DNA of 64,000 nt from NCBI GenBank assembly GCA_002104895.1, contig MCFG01000109.1, positions 1 through 64,000 on the forward strand, written 5' to 3'. Both the position numbers and the translations under genes were made by a program. This DNA is from Anaeromyces robustus (taxonomy: Eukaryota; Neocallimastigomycota; Neocallimastigomycetes; Neocallimastigales; Neocallimastigaceae). Below the pieces are notes generated by a model. The model worked only from the letters and a program-made list of their open reading frames with translations, was not told the DNA's origin and ran no database searches. Below, piece after piece: positions 26,819 to 40,151 of this stretch (within the stretch, counting starts at the first letter, position 1; each line of letters opens with the position of its first letter).

Positions 26819-27988
26819 TTATTTTTTATTATTAAATAAAAAATTTCCTTTTCATATAAAAATTTAAAATATAAATATAATAGTGATATATAAATGTATT
26901 GCACTCAATATATTATGTAATATATAATTTAACAATTAATTAAATTATACATTGAATATATTAAATATAAATAACTTTATACCCATATAATATTTTAAAT
27001 AATTAGATATTATTATAATATATTATAATATATTAAATCAATATATTTTAATATATGTTAATGTGATGACTTTTACCTACAGAATTATTTTTATTTTAAA
27101 ATCTTTAAAATAAAATAAAATTAAAACTTATTTCATTTCTAGTATATTATAATATATTATAAAATAAATAGTTTCCCATTCTATTATATATATTATAATA
27201 AATAAAATAAATAAAGTAATAAATAAATAATAAATAAAAATAAATAAATAAATAAAAAGAAAAAGAAAACAAATAAATTAATAAATAAGTAAATAATTAT
27301 TTAATTCTATATGATAACATTTTTTATTTTTTTATTTTTTAATTTATTTATATATTAATTATTATATTATACTTTCATTTATTTATATTATTTATTTGTT
27401 ATTTATTTATAGTGATAATTTATTAGAATTATATTTAAAATTTATTATTATATAATTAATATATTTGATTAAACTATAAACATATTCTTTTTTTTTATTT
27501 ATAAATAATTTTTAATATAAACTTTAGAAAGCTTTCAAAAAAGTATAAAAAAAGGAAGAAAAGACTTCAAAAAAATTTTTTTTTTCATATCATTTTAAAA
27601 TCGTCTAATTAATAATCTAACAATTATTAAGAAATAAAGTATAACGAAATTGTAGAAACCAGTTTTAACAGTATATAAATTTTTATAAATACTAAAAAAA
27701 AAAGAAAAGCTATCTTAAATCAAAAAACCTATAAAAGATATATATATAAGAATAATTGATTTCCCAAAGAACGCTTTATTAATAATTAGAAAAGAAATTA
27801 CAAAGCTCTGGAAAAGAAAAATATTATAATCAAATTATTTCTATTTTTTATATAAAAAAAAACAATATTTTATAATTATATATATAATATCTATAATATA
27901 TATAAAATTTTTTAAATATTACATTTCTGTGAACCTTTAATCTTGTTGAAATAAGAAAAACAACAAAAGAATTTTCTATAAGCTCAAA

Positions 27989-28285
27989 ATGTACCTTACA
28001 AATACTGAATACAACGAATATACTAATATCTACAACATACCAACTGTTCATTCATACCACTATAATACTCATAAGGGTCATGAATCAATAATATCATATG
28101 ATCAACATAATATTTGTAGTTCTCCATCAAGTATGTGTAGTTCTCCACCAAATATCCATGCTTACTCATTAATAAATCATAATGATTATGAATTATTACC
28201 TCGTTTAGGTCGTAGACGTTCTTCTGCTCTTTTAATTCCATGTCCATCTGTATTGGAAACAATTCAAGAAGTTGACGAATGCTAA
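27989..28285 (+). CDS. Hypothetical 98-residue protein
   Basis: A single-exon frame starting MYLTNTEYNEYTN and ending ETIQEVDEC. I do not recognise its family. It is rich in Tyr, His, Asn and Ser in the first two thirds, with a small internal duplication (CSSPSS then CSSPP). The C-terminal part is different, with a basic RRRSS motif typical of basophilic-kinase sites and then LIPCPSVLETIQEVDEC. Composition argues for a real gene: it is a local G/C peak in a 15-kb desert, uses the same codons as the neighbouring genes (CCA, CGT, GGT), and is not a repeat translation. No signal peptide or membrane segment is seen. An overlapping minus-strand frame (28023-28262) is judged a shadow. It could also be the last exon of a longer gene, but no good upstream acceptor/exon was found. 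Confidence 0.6.
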   Translation: MYLTNTEYNEYTNIYNIPTVHSYHYNTHKGHESIISYDQHNICSSPSSMCSSPPNIHAYSLINHNDYELLPRLGRRRSSALLIPCPSVLETIQEVDEC

Positions 28286-29413
28286 ACTCTTTAAAAAATT
28301 AATAAACCCTTATTTTTAAGAAATAGGAAAATAATCAAAATTCATCTGAAATAATTAAATAATATATTTATATAAAATATATATAAAATATATTTAATTA
28401 TACAAAATTTTCAACTTTATAATTAATAATAATTTCTTTGTCATAATTAAATAATATGAATTTGAATATATTATTTAAAATGGAAAAGAAAATATTTAAT
28501 ATAGACAAATCAATTTAATTATCATTTTGATAATATATATTTTTTATACCATTAAAAATTTAATAGTAAAATTAAATTTTTTAATAATATACCAATATAT
28601 ATGATAAAAAGTATTTCATATATATATATATAAATAAATATTATATTATATTATATTATATTAATTATAAATATATAATTATTTATAATATAATGAAAAA
28701 AAGAAACAAGAAACATTGTAAATAGTTAATAAATAAATACTAATAAAAATTGATAATATTTTTATTTTTATGTAATTTTTAAAAATTATTTTTTTGTATA
28801 TAGTTTATTTTTCAAATTTTTTTATTTTTACTCTTTTATTATAAATATACCATTGACTTTAATATAATAAAATATTAAATAAAAAAATTTAAATTTAATA
28901 AAAAAAAATAAAATAAAAATAAAAACAATTAAAAAAAAATCTTAAAAAAAAAAAGTGTTATTATAGATAAAATTACTGTGATTTCAAAATGATTAAAATA
29001 AATATAAATATAAATATGAAATTTATAATTTTAACTATGGTTTTAAAAAAATGATTTATATAAAAAAAATCGTTTAATGGAATATTTATTATAAAAGTTG
29101 ATTAATGTGAATATAATTTTTAAGGAAATAAAAGATAATATAGTTTTTTTTTTTTTTTTTTTTTAATAAAATGATTATTACGTTAAATTTTATTTATATA
29201 AAATGTCAAATTGTAAAATATTAATTATATAATAGATTATTAATATATTAAAAAAAATTTTAATATATAATTAAAAAAAAAAAAAAAAACAAAAACAAAA
29301 AAAAATTAATAAAAAATTAAGGTATTAATTTAGGATAAATTAAATAATGTTATAAAAAAAATAAGCGTAATAATTAATATTTTTAATTTTATTAACATTA
29401 TTAATAAATAAAT

Positions 29414-29464
29414 AATAACAACAGTAATAATATTATTAATTATAATATTATTACTGTTGTTATT
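29414..29464. repeat. Perfect 22-bp inverted repeat with 7-nt loop
   Basis: Left arm 29414-29435 (AATAACAACAGTAATAATAT plus TA) is the exact reverse complement of 29443-29464, around the loop TTAATTA. The mixed-sequence ACAACAG / CTGTTGT ends exclude a simple A/T coincidence. Confidence 0.9.
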
Positions 29465-29687
29465 TAAATATTATATTTTTTTAAGAATATTAATAGTCAA
29501 ACAATATATATAAAATTATTTATATAAATTTAAATAAACAATATTTAATATTAACTAAACTTTATTACAATATTTTAATTGTTAGTTGTTAATTAATACA
29601 ATTATAGTGTTTTTTTTTTTTTTATTGTTATTGATATGTTTAAATTCTTTTATAATATTCAATAAAAATTTTAAAATTAATAATAAT

Positions 29688-29791
<104 letters not shown>

Positions 29792-32700
29792 GACATTTTG
29801 TAAATTTAATAAATAAATAAATATAAATAATACCTATATATATATATTTTGCTTTAATGCTTTAATAATTTAAATAAAAATTAAAAAATAATTTTTTTTT
29901 TCAAAAATAATAGTATTTTATCACATATAATAAAAAAATTGTTAAAATATTAGTATGGATCATACATCAAATATTAAAAAATAAATTAATTTTTAAAAAA
30001 TAAAATTTTTATAATTGGTTATTAGTTATATAAAACCATTATTAGGTATATCTTTTATATCTGACATTTTATTATTAATAATAATGCTACTATTAATAAA
30101 ATTGAAAACATTTTATTTCTTTTAGTTTTTTAGTTTTCCTTTTTTTATTATATTTTTTAAGACATTTAATATGATATGAAAGTAGTTTTTAATTTAACAG
30201 AAAAAAAAATTCAAAAGATGTTAAGTTTTATATTTAAAAAAGTTAAAATTTTAATATAATTATTATTAAAACAATTAAATAGGAACTTTATTGTTTTGTT
30301 TTAAACTTTATGATATGATACTTTTTTTTTAGAAATTAAACTATTTTTTTTAATTATAAAATAACAGAACAACAAGAGTAATAATTGTAGTATTAATACA
30401 ATTAATAATATTAATTATAATCAAAAGTGATACTTTTGTATATAATTGAATAAGTATACTTAATTTTTATAACAATAATAATAAACTATATAAAAAATAT
30501 AATAATAATAGAATTATCAATGTATTTTTATAAATATAATAATTCCTTTATATATAGAAATTATATATATGAATAATATTATTCAGTAAAAAATATAATA
30601 ATTTTCAATTATTAATTATTAATAGTTTGATTTTTTAATTTTAAATTATGAAATAACAAAAAAAAAATATTACAAAGGTTTTAATAAATATAATAAATAA
30701 CTATAGATATTATTTTTAAAATTTTAATTTTTAAAGATTGCTTTTAATAATTAATATATATTGATGATGTATTAATTTTTAAATAAATTTTTATATTTAT
30801 TTTTTTTAATTTTTTAATATTTTAAAAATGAAATCCACATAACTTTTATTAAAATTATAAAAAAAACATATAAAACTATACAAAAAAATAAAAATTAAAA
30901 TTACAAAAAAAAATAATAATAATAAATTTTAATTTTTATTTTAAAATTAATATTAAAAAATAAAGTTTTTTTTATGCTTATTATTAAACTTTATTTTTTA
31001 TAAAATACGTGATATTGTGGTGCTTTTTCATTTTTAATTCTCTTTTTCATTATTATTATTATTTTTTAATTTATCATTGTATTTTTTTTTTTTTTTTTTA
31101 ATTTATTTCAATTGTTTTTCTTTCTTTTTTTTTTTTTATTTAAAAATATAATTATACAATGATTTGCTATAAAATTCGTGATTTTAGTTATTTTTTAATG
31201 CCAGCTTCTGTTTTTTTTTTTCTTTTTCTTTTATTGTTTCATTATTTATTATTTCATAATATTATGTATTTAGGTATATATTATTTTAATTAGATCAAAA
31301 TCAAAATCAAAATACTTATTGTTAATTCATTTTTCATTTTGGCATCTGTATTCATACATACATTTCTATTCATAATGATATAATTTTTATATTGTATATA
31401 TGTTTAAATTATTTTTTAAGTTTTATAAATTAAAGTATATATAAATTTTTATTTTTTTTTTATAAATTTTTTTATAACAAAATAATAAATATTAAATATA
31501 AAAAGATTTTAATTAAAATATTATGATATTTTTTGAAGAAAAAATATGATTAAATTTTTTTTTTAAAATTTAATATTTAATTTATGTATTATAATAATGA
31601 AAAAAAAAATCAAAATAAATAAATTAAAAAAATTAGAATATATAGTCTAAATATCTTAAAATATATAATTACAAAAAAAAAAAAAAAAAAAAAAAAACGT
31701 TATATTCATATTCTAGAACATTTATATCATAAAAAAATTAAAAAATCATATTTAGAAAAAAAAATTCTTTATTTTAAAAAAATATAAACTAATTTAATAT
31801 ATATAATATATATGATATTTTTAATTTATGGTATTTTTTTTTTTTTTTTAATAAATTTGTTTTATTTAATAAATTATTTATTTTTATTATTATTATTGAT
31901 ATTAAATGATAATTATTATTTAACCATCTTTTAATTTTATAATTTTTGTTAATATATAAAAAAAAATTTTTTATTTATTTAATTTTTATCAAATAATTTT
32001 TATCTTGTTATTATAATTATTTAGATTTTAGATAAATTTTAATATATCTTTAAATAAAAAAAGAAGAAAAAAAAGGAAAATAATAATAATAAAATATTTT
32101 TTTTTAATTTATTTTATTTTGATTTTTTATTTTATTTTATTTTTTATTTTTTAATGTTATAGCATTTTTAATAAATAAATTAATTAAATTTTTTTATCAT
32201 TTTATTTATAAATAATATGGATATTTAATTATTTTTTTTTATACATATTAGTTTTTAAATATTAATAATATTTTTCTTTAAAGTTGTACTTTAATCTTTT
32301 TCTTGGTGCTATTAGATATTTAAATATTAATATATAAATATTTATTATTAATATATATACATAAATATAAAATTAAAATAATGAATATTATATATAAATA
32401 TGTTATTATCATCATATATAATAAAAAATAATATATATATATTTACGTTTTGGTAGTTTGATCTTCACTCTTTTTTCTTTTATTTTCTATATATATATAT
32501 ATGTTATAAGTATTATAGATAATATAAAAATTTTTTAATTAATATTAATTATAATTTTAATAATTATTTTAAATTTTATAGCTAGTATTTAATATTTTTA
32601 ATTACCTGAATTTATACTATTTATTTTATGGATATTATTAGTTAAAATAATAATAACAATAATAAACGAAAAAGATATTGTTATATATAATGTTAAAAAA

Positions 32701-33079
32701 AAAATTTTTTTTGTTTAATTTAAAAATATTATTATTTATATTAATATATATATAAAAAAAAACAAATTAAATTAATTATTTATAAATTTAATGAATAAAT
32801 TTATAAATAATTATTTTAATATAAAAAAAAAATTTTTTTTATATGATTTTTTTGGGTTAATTAAATATATAAGTATAAAAAAAAAAATAAAATAAAATAA
32901 CATAAAACATAAAATTAGAAATGATAAAAATATAAAAAAATAATAGTAATAAAATTATAATAAATCATTAATAAAAATAATAAATTATATAAAAATATAT
33001 AAATGTATAAAATATATAAATAAATTCAAAAAAAAAAAAAAAAAATAATAATTATTATATATAAAAAAGTATAAATATA

Positions 33080-33664
33080 TTACTTATGTAATGGTATCGA
33101 TATTTTCATGGAAAGGGTATTTTCAGAGGATTTTTCATTATTATTAGAGGCATTAGCAGGATCTTCATTATAAAGAGGACAATCACGATTAGTTTTCATA
33201 TGACCTGTTTGACCACAACGACTACATTGAACATTTTGACGACTACTTGTACTTTCTTTTTTACTTTTATATGTTTTTGAATCCTTTTTTTCTTTATTTT
33301 TTTGTTTTAATTTTGATACATGATCTTGTGTACGTTTTTTCTTTTCTTGTTTTTTATCTTCTTCATTACCATTTGCTTGTGAAGATTCTTCATTTTGTTT
33401 ATCGATTAATTTTCTTTGACGAAGATAAGCATTTATAACTCTAGGATCTTTAACAGTTTCAACACGAACTTCTGTACCACCATTTGCACATTTTACCTTT
33501 TTTATATTATTATTTAGTTATTATCATTATTATCAATAGTTAATAATTATTTATATTTTATATATTTTTAATAACTTATTTTTAAAAAATGTATCATCAA
33601 TATCATTATTATTGATATTAATTAAAATTACTATTCTTATTATTCTTATTTTTACTAATATTAA

Positions 33665-33724
<60 letters not shown>

Positions 33725-34538
33725 TATATAAAAATACATACAGTTCTTCTAATATATAAAATTCTATTTTTATTCACATTACTAACTGCACTTTCTGCAT
33801 TTGATATACTATCATCTTCCATATCTGAATATGTATTATCTATTTTTTTTTTTTTAAAAAAAAAAATTAATAAATTATAAATAAATAAATAATTAGTAAT
33901 AATAATATAATTATAAAATATTAATAAGTTAATTTACTTAATAGAGTATAAAAATTTTTTTATTATTATAGATATTAACTTACGCTCATTATTAATTTGT
34001 GGACTTCCTGCAGAATAATACATTGAAGGTGAAGAAGGACGACTTCGATCTACACCAAATTCTTTTCTTCTTTCATCTTCTTCTTTCATTTCATTCTAAT
34101 AAAATTTAATTATAATTATTGTTATTATTATAAAAATTTTTTATTATTAAATATTCTATTATATATTTTATACATTATATATATATATATATATATATTA
34201 TTTACCTTTTTACGAGTTTCATCTGCATTTTTATTTCTTTCTTCGTAATCATCATTTTCATCTTCACTTAAAGTTGGTTCTTCTGTACTTGTTAAAGCAT
34301 TTAATTGATTAGTCCAAATACGATCAATTTCTGATTTATAAACAATTTGTTGTTCTGCAATTGAAAATTTATGATAACTTTTTGGTCTTTGTTCCATTAA
34401 TGCTAATAATTCTTCTACATTTTCATTAGCTCTGAAAAACATTTCTTTCATAGAAGCACGAATGAAACTAAAACCTTCTTCACGACCTGTAGGATCACCT
34501 GGACCATGAAGCTTTAACATACCTTTTCCCTATAAAAT

Positions 34539-34590
<52 letters not shown>

Positions 34591-36073
34591 TAATATAATG
34601 ATAATATAATGATAATAAAAAAAAAGAAAAAAAGAAAAAAAGAAAAAATGAATATATAATACTTATAATTTGATTATAATCAAACAAATTTTTATGTGAT
34701 ATATAATATATAATATAAAGAGATTTAAATTTTTTTTTTTTTTTTTTAAAAAAAAAGATAATATATATTTACTTGTGTAGCTAAAACAAAATTTTTTGTA
34801 GTAATCCAAGGTGCTAATTGAATTTCTATATCTAATGCAGATTCACCACCATCATCTAATTCATTTATAATTTCATTTTGAGCATAACCTGCATCTTCAA
34901 GACGTTGTTGACCAACTAACATACTTTCATGTAAACAAACCTATATAAATAATAATAATAATAATAAAAGAAATGATAAAAAAATTATTATTATTAATAT
35001 TTATATATATTTATAAATTTGTTTACATATTCATTAATGTTTTTTTTTTTTATATTTATATTATATTTTTCAAATAATATTTTAGATTTATTGTTTTATA
35101 TATATACCTGTTCTGGTGTAACTAATTGAAGTAAAGAACGTTCATCGGTTATAGAACTTGGTTTTAATTTCCACCAACCATCATTTGTACCTTTTTTCTG
35201 TAATTGAGCAAATTCCTTTAAACGTAATCTAAAATCTCTTTCTTGTAATTCAGGAAATTGTTGACGAAGTTTATCATAACGAATTCTTTTTGATGGATCA
35301 TTTCTCATTAATCTATAAGCAGCCATCTATAATATATTAAATTTAATTATAATTAATCATTAATTATTAATAATCTTTATATTTATAAATTCTATACTTA
35401 TCATTATTATCATTATTATTATTTATTATTTATTATTATTATTATTTCAATTCTTATTAATATATTATATATAATATTTACTTGAAGTCTTCCTCTAATA
35501 ACTGAGGTAACTTTTCTTGAATTAGGACCTGGAACTTCTGCAACTGGATACGTTTGACCAACAACATATAAATATGGTATATTTCTAATGTAATATTTAA
35601 CTTCATTTTTATAGGTATGCCTTTTTTTTTATTTTTTTATTTTTATTTGTATTTTTTATTTTTATTATTTATATATTATATATTAATAAATAATTGATTT
35701 TATTTTATTTTATTTTTTTCATTTTATTTTATTTTATTTTATTCTTATTTCTATTTTCTTTTATATATATATATGTATTATACCTTATTATAAGATAATC
35801 TGTCGAACGAACATTTTGTTGAAATATTGGGGCTTTAAATAAATTATTATGAATACACTGTATAGTTTGACCAGATTTAGCATCACCAAAGCCTAAGAAT
35901 GGTGAAGAATCTACTGGTTCTAAGATATATGGTGCACCATTATCACACTAATATATAATAAATAATATATTTAAATAAACAATCAAACAAACAAATAAAA
36001 AGTAAAAAAATTATAAAAATTATTTATTATTTATTAATATGATTCTGTTAATCGAAATTATAGTAATTATAAT

Positions 36074-36104
<31 letters not shown>

Positions 36105-37527
36105 TATTTATTGTATATTGTATTATATTACTTCTGGTGAAAAGGTATCATGATCATCAGCTTTTCTATAGTAATTTGATATTAAACTTGCCATACCAAC
36201 ATTTTGAATAATAGGTGGATATTCTTCCTATAAATAAAAAGTTTATAATATTCAAAACATAAAAATATTAATTTATAATTTAAGGTAAATATATTAAAAA
36301 AAATAATTGTTTTTTCTTTTTTATGCATATATATAATTAAAAATTTTGAAATAAGAAATAAGATATTTACTGAATATTCCAATAAAAGATATTTTGAATT
36401 ATCTTTTAATGTAATATCCTTTGTACTCTTCATTGGTGTACCATCCTTAGGTTTAACCTTCTTTTTCTTTCCATTTCTTACACGTGAAAATATTATAGGT
36501 TTATTAATTTCAAATTTTAAGGATGGGCGATGAAATGATCTTAATTCTTTTAATGGTAATTGAGTTTTAAACTATATTTATTTTTAATTATTATTTTTTA
36601 TATTCAAATATATAAAGTAATAAATATATAAATCAATATAAATCAATATAACAAATATAAACAAATATTAATTTAAATATAAATAAATAAATAAATATAA
36701 ATAAATAAATAAATAAAGATTAATATTATTATCATTCATAAAAGGTTAAAAATATATAAATTATATATAATATTGAAATATATGATTATATGGTCATTAC
36801 GTATGGATGTTGTAATCTTAAAGCAGGAAGTGAATGTTGAATTACAGCCTGTCCTAACTGCTGTCTTACACGACCAGATTTATTTTTAAATAATTGGGAA
36901 TCATAGTAATAATCATTAGAAATATTAAATTTATCCATAGTTTTCTTTGGAACATAACTAATTTTTCTAAATTTTTTCTCCATATAACCTTGTAATTTTG
37001 GTTTTTCAGGAGGTCTAATTTCGGGTATATATTGATCAATAACTTTTTCATTAGAAATTAATGGTAATTTCATTTTATCACGTTCTGTCCATATGATAGA
37101 ATCTGTCCAACTACCTTTTTCTAAATTTGAATTTCTTACTGAATAATCTTCCATTAAAGACTTTTTTCTTTTTTTTTTTTTTTTTTTTATTTTATTTATT
37201 TATTTGTTTATTGAAATTAAATAAATAAATATATAAATATATCAATAAAATGGTAATATCAAATAAAGATAGATGATTTTAATTAAAATTTTTAATTATT
37301 AATTATTAAAACTATTATTGTTGTTATTTATCTTAATTCTTACTCTATTTTATTTTCTGGTATATCTTGTTCAGATTCTGAATTTGAATCAGACCATATA
37401 ATCTTCTTTTCCCAATCATCTAGCACTATAGGTCTAAAATTTCCTGTATATATTTGAATAGGTTGTTCTTCATTTTCCAATTTCTTTAAAAATTTATTTT
37501 TATAAAATATTTTAAAACATTTTATTG

Positions 37528-37567
<40 letters not shown>

Positions 37568-38618
37568 TTTTAATAACATTCTTGGTTATCATTAATAATA
37601 ATAATAATATAAAAAATAATACTTATAAATGAATTAAATAGAATACTTACATTATCATTTGAAGACTCATCACTTTCATATTCACTATAATGACTTTCAT
37701 CTTCTTCATCGTCACTATCACTAGATGAATCAGATTTATTTTCTGATAATTCTCCATTCATATTTTGAAGTTCTAATTCCTTCTTTAATAATTGCAAAGG
37801 TACTAATGGTTGCCTTAGTATAATACGATCATCTGGTTCAACTTCATAATATTCATCAACAACAGTTACTATATTATTTTTTCAAAAAAAAAAAAAAAAA
37901 AAGAAATTAATATTATAATATGAACATCTTATAAATAATAAATAAACTAATATATTATTGTATTATTATTATAAAATAAAATAAATTATATATATGTTAA
38001 TAAATGTATATTGAAAAAATTTACCACGTAAATCTTTTTTTACAGGCTTTACTATTGTTGGTTTCCTTATAGCAAATAATTCTGAAAATTTTAAAATTTT
38101 ATCCTTTTCAAAATCAGGATAAAATGTTTTTATTGAAGGTTTTTCAACTTTAATTTGTGGTATTTCATTACTTTCTACTTTATTTTCTACTTTGATTTCC
38201 ACTTGATTATTTGCTTGACTTTCCGTTTTACTCTCCGTCTGAGTTTCTGTTTTAGTTTCTGTCTTACTTTCTGCTTTACTTTCTGCTTTACTTTCTGTTT
38301 GAGTTTCTGTTTTAATTTGTTTGACAGGTTCTGATATATATGTATTACAATTTTTTTAATAAAGGAAATATAAAATAATATTTTCATAGCAAATGGTTAT
38401 AATTAATATGTTTTACATAATATATAATAATTTATGATGTAATTTATTATAATTTTGAAATTAAAATTTTAAATGTATAATTAAAATGAAATCCGAAATC
38501 TAAATTTCAACTTATTTATTTAAATGTGTCGAAATTTTAAACAAGTATTCATCTTATTTTATTTTATTTTATTTTATTTTATTTTATTTTATTTATTTTT
38601 TTTTTTTTTTAGAAATTT

Positions 38619-38659
<41 letters not shown>

Positions 38660-39135
38660 ATTATAAAATATTTTTTATATATACCTGTTTCTTCCTTTTT
38701 AACTTCTGTTTTTTTTGTTTCCACTTCATCATAATCTTCATCATCTTCTCCTACAATTGAAGATTTATATAAACTTGAATGAAATTTAGGAATGACGCTA
38801 CTAGGTTTAGCTCCATAAAAATTATTTTGTAATTTATTAATTTCAGGTTTAGATTTGGAACTTTGTACATCATCATCAATAAATTCATTTATATCAGAAT
38901 AGTCAATTGCATTAGAATCATGTTTTATTTCTGTTAAATTACTATCATTATCAGAAGATTCTGGTGTTTTTTCTTCTTCACCACTTCCAATATCCAATGA
39001 AGATCCTAAAAGATGGCTTAACGCATCTTGGTCTACATTTTCAAATGTATCACGTAATGAATCATCTAAATCATCTTTATCAATTTTTCCTTCTGAATCA
39101 ATATTACCGAATAAAAGTGATAAATTCAGTGACAT
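33080..39135 (-). CDS. TAF1: Transcription initiation factor TFIID subunit 1 (TAF1), 15 exons
   Basis: TAF1 is the scaffold of TFIID, which binds TBP and core promoters in the nucleus. Exons: 38685-39135, 38025-38330, 37651-37868, 37344-37483, 36801-37167, 36371-36571, 36132-36227, 35784-35947, 35482-35620, 35108-35326, 34773-34940, 34206-34529, 33984-34095, 33742-33839 and 33080-33496. They total 3420 nt (1139 residues), all in phase. The start MSLNLSLLFGNIDSEGKID is the TBP-binding TAND region. Residues about 430-900 match the central TAF1 domain (DUF3591): SWTDSIIW, RSFHRPSLKFE, EEYPPIIQNVGMASLI, SSPFLGFGDA, VGQTYPVAEVPGPNSRK, MRNDPSKRIRYDKL, LAPWITTKNFVLATQ and KLHGPGDPTGREEGFSF. A zinc knuckle CX2CX4HX6C (C1092, C1095, H1100, C1107) precedes the stop. 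No bromodomain follows, as in yeast TAF1. Exon 2 has a Glu-Ser-Lys/Glu-Thr repeat stretch. It is divergent from the aminotransferase gene, about 1 kb apart. Confidence 0.93.
33661..33716. repeat. (ATT)n array in a TAF1 intron
   Basis: About 18 ATT units ((AAT)n on the sense strand) inside the last TAF1 intron, between 33497 and 33741. Confidence 0.92.
34541..34588. repeat. (AAT)n array in a TAF1 intron
   Basis: About 16 units between TAF1 exons 11 and 12; on the sense strand this is (ATT)n, the opposite polarity to the array at 33661. Confidence 0.9.
36069..36106. repeat. (ATTT)n array in a TAF1 intron
   Basis: About nine ATTT units in the intron between exons 7 and 8. Confidence 0.9.
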
Positions 39136-40151
39136 TATTTAAATAAATAAATAAATAAAAAATATATAGTGTTTATGTATTTTATTTATGTGTATATTGA
39201 TATTTATTATTACAAGTATATGATTGGAATGTTGATTTTATAAATAGTTATTAAAAAAAAAAAAAACATATATGAAATAAGAATATTCTAATTAAAATAT
39301 TATAAATTAAAATACTCTTTATTTCATTGTTAATTCAAAAATTAATTTATTGAAAACTTAAATTATTGAATTTTACTAATTGAAATTCTTATTATTGAAG
39401 TAATTGTGTATATACAAAAATAAATTTTATATTTTAATAAATGAATATTGATATAAAAATTTTTATTAATATATATTATTATGAATATTAAATTATAGGA
39501 TTATATAAACATGTTTCTAATAGATATTAAAATATGAAATAAATAAATTATAAAAATTATAGTTTTTGAGAAATATATAAATTATCAATTTGTTCTTTAT
39601 TTATGCGTATTAAGTAAATCATTTAAATAAAATCATTAAATTCTTATTATGTGAAATGGATGACTCTTTTTTATCCAATGGACTTTAAATTTCATAGAAT
39701 AGATAAAATTATGTATATAAATTATTTTTTCTCCTTTATATATTATTTCTCTTTGTTCCTCACTTTTTATTCTCTTCTTCGCTAACTGTAAAATTAAAAA
39801 TAAAGAATCTTAAAAATAAAATAAAATAAAATAAAATAAAATTTTATATTTATATAAACCAAAATATATCTTCTTTTTTTCTTTATATTAAAAATTTTAT
39901 TTTTATTTGAATAAAAATTACTTAATTACAAAAATTTAATGTTAAGATTTTCTGTTTTATTACTGAAAAGTAATATAAATTTTTATTTATTCCTGATTGG
40001 TTTAATATTAAAAAATTTTTAGTTAACAGTTATGTCTTCTATTTTTAAAAATGTGTAATTTACATTTTTTGTAAATAATAAATTAAAAAACAGAAAAAAA
40101 TTTTTTCTTTTTTTTTACACCAAAAAAAATATAAAAAAGAAATATAAGAAA
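39136..40151. promoter_or_regulatory. Divergent intergenic region between TAF1 and the aminotransferase gene
   Basis: This 1.0-kb region must hold the promoters of both flanking genes. It is almost all A/T except for a pyrimidine-rich tract at about 39730-39782 (CT-rich, ending TTCTTCGCTAACTG), which resembles a transcription-start or leader region for the plus-strand gene. No specific factor site could be named. Confidence 0.5.

Larger units (their letters stand above)
17873..27988. other. 10-kb A/T-rich gene desert
   Basis: No gene could be built here on either strand. The stretch holds homopolymer runs, a short (GT)n at 18356-18368, a (TA)n/T-run block at 20438-20487, poly-A near 22110-22132 and an (ATATT)n array at 26771-26818. 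It also holds an inverted repeat with a G/C-rich stem at 25646-25688. Short coding-like islands (19863-19925 and 24840-24929, both on +) are given as findings. The first hundreds of bases probably include the GH31 3' UTR, and the last few hundred the 5' flank of the 98-residue gene. Confidence 0.6.

Noticed and set aside
28023-28262. 79-residue minus-strand frame over the orphan gene
   Set aside because: Antisense shadow; the plus strand has a better start, stop and composition. Confidence in this choice is moderate.
33080-39135. Bromodomain in TAF1
   Set aside because: No bromodomain-like sequence was found between the zinc knuckle and 28286 on the minus strand.
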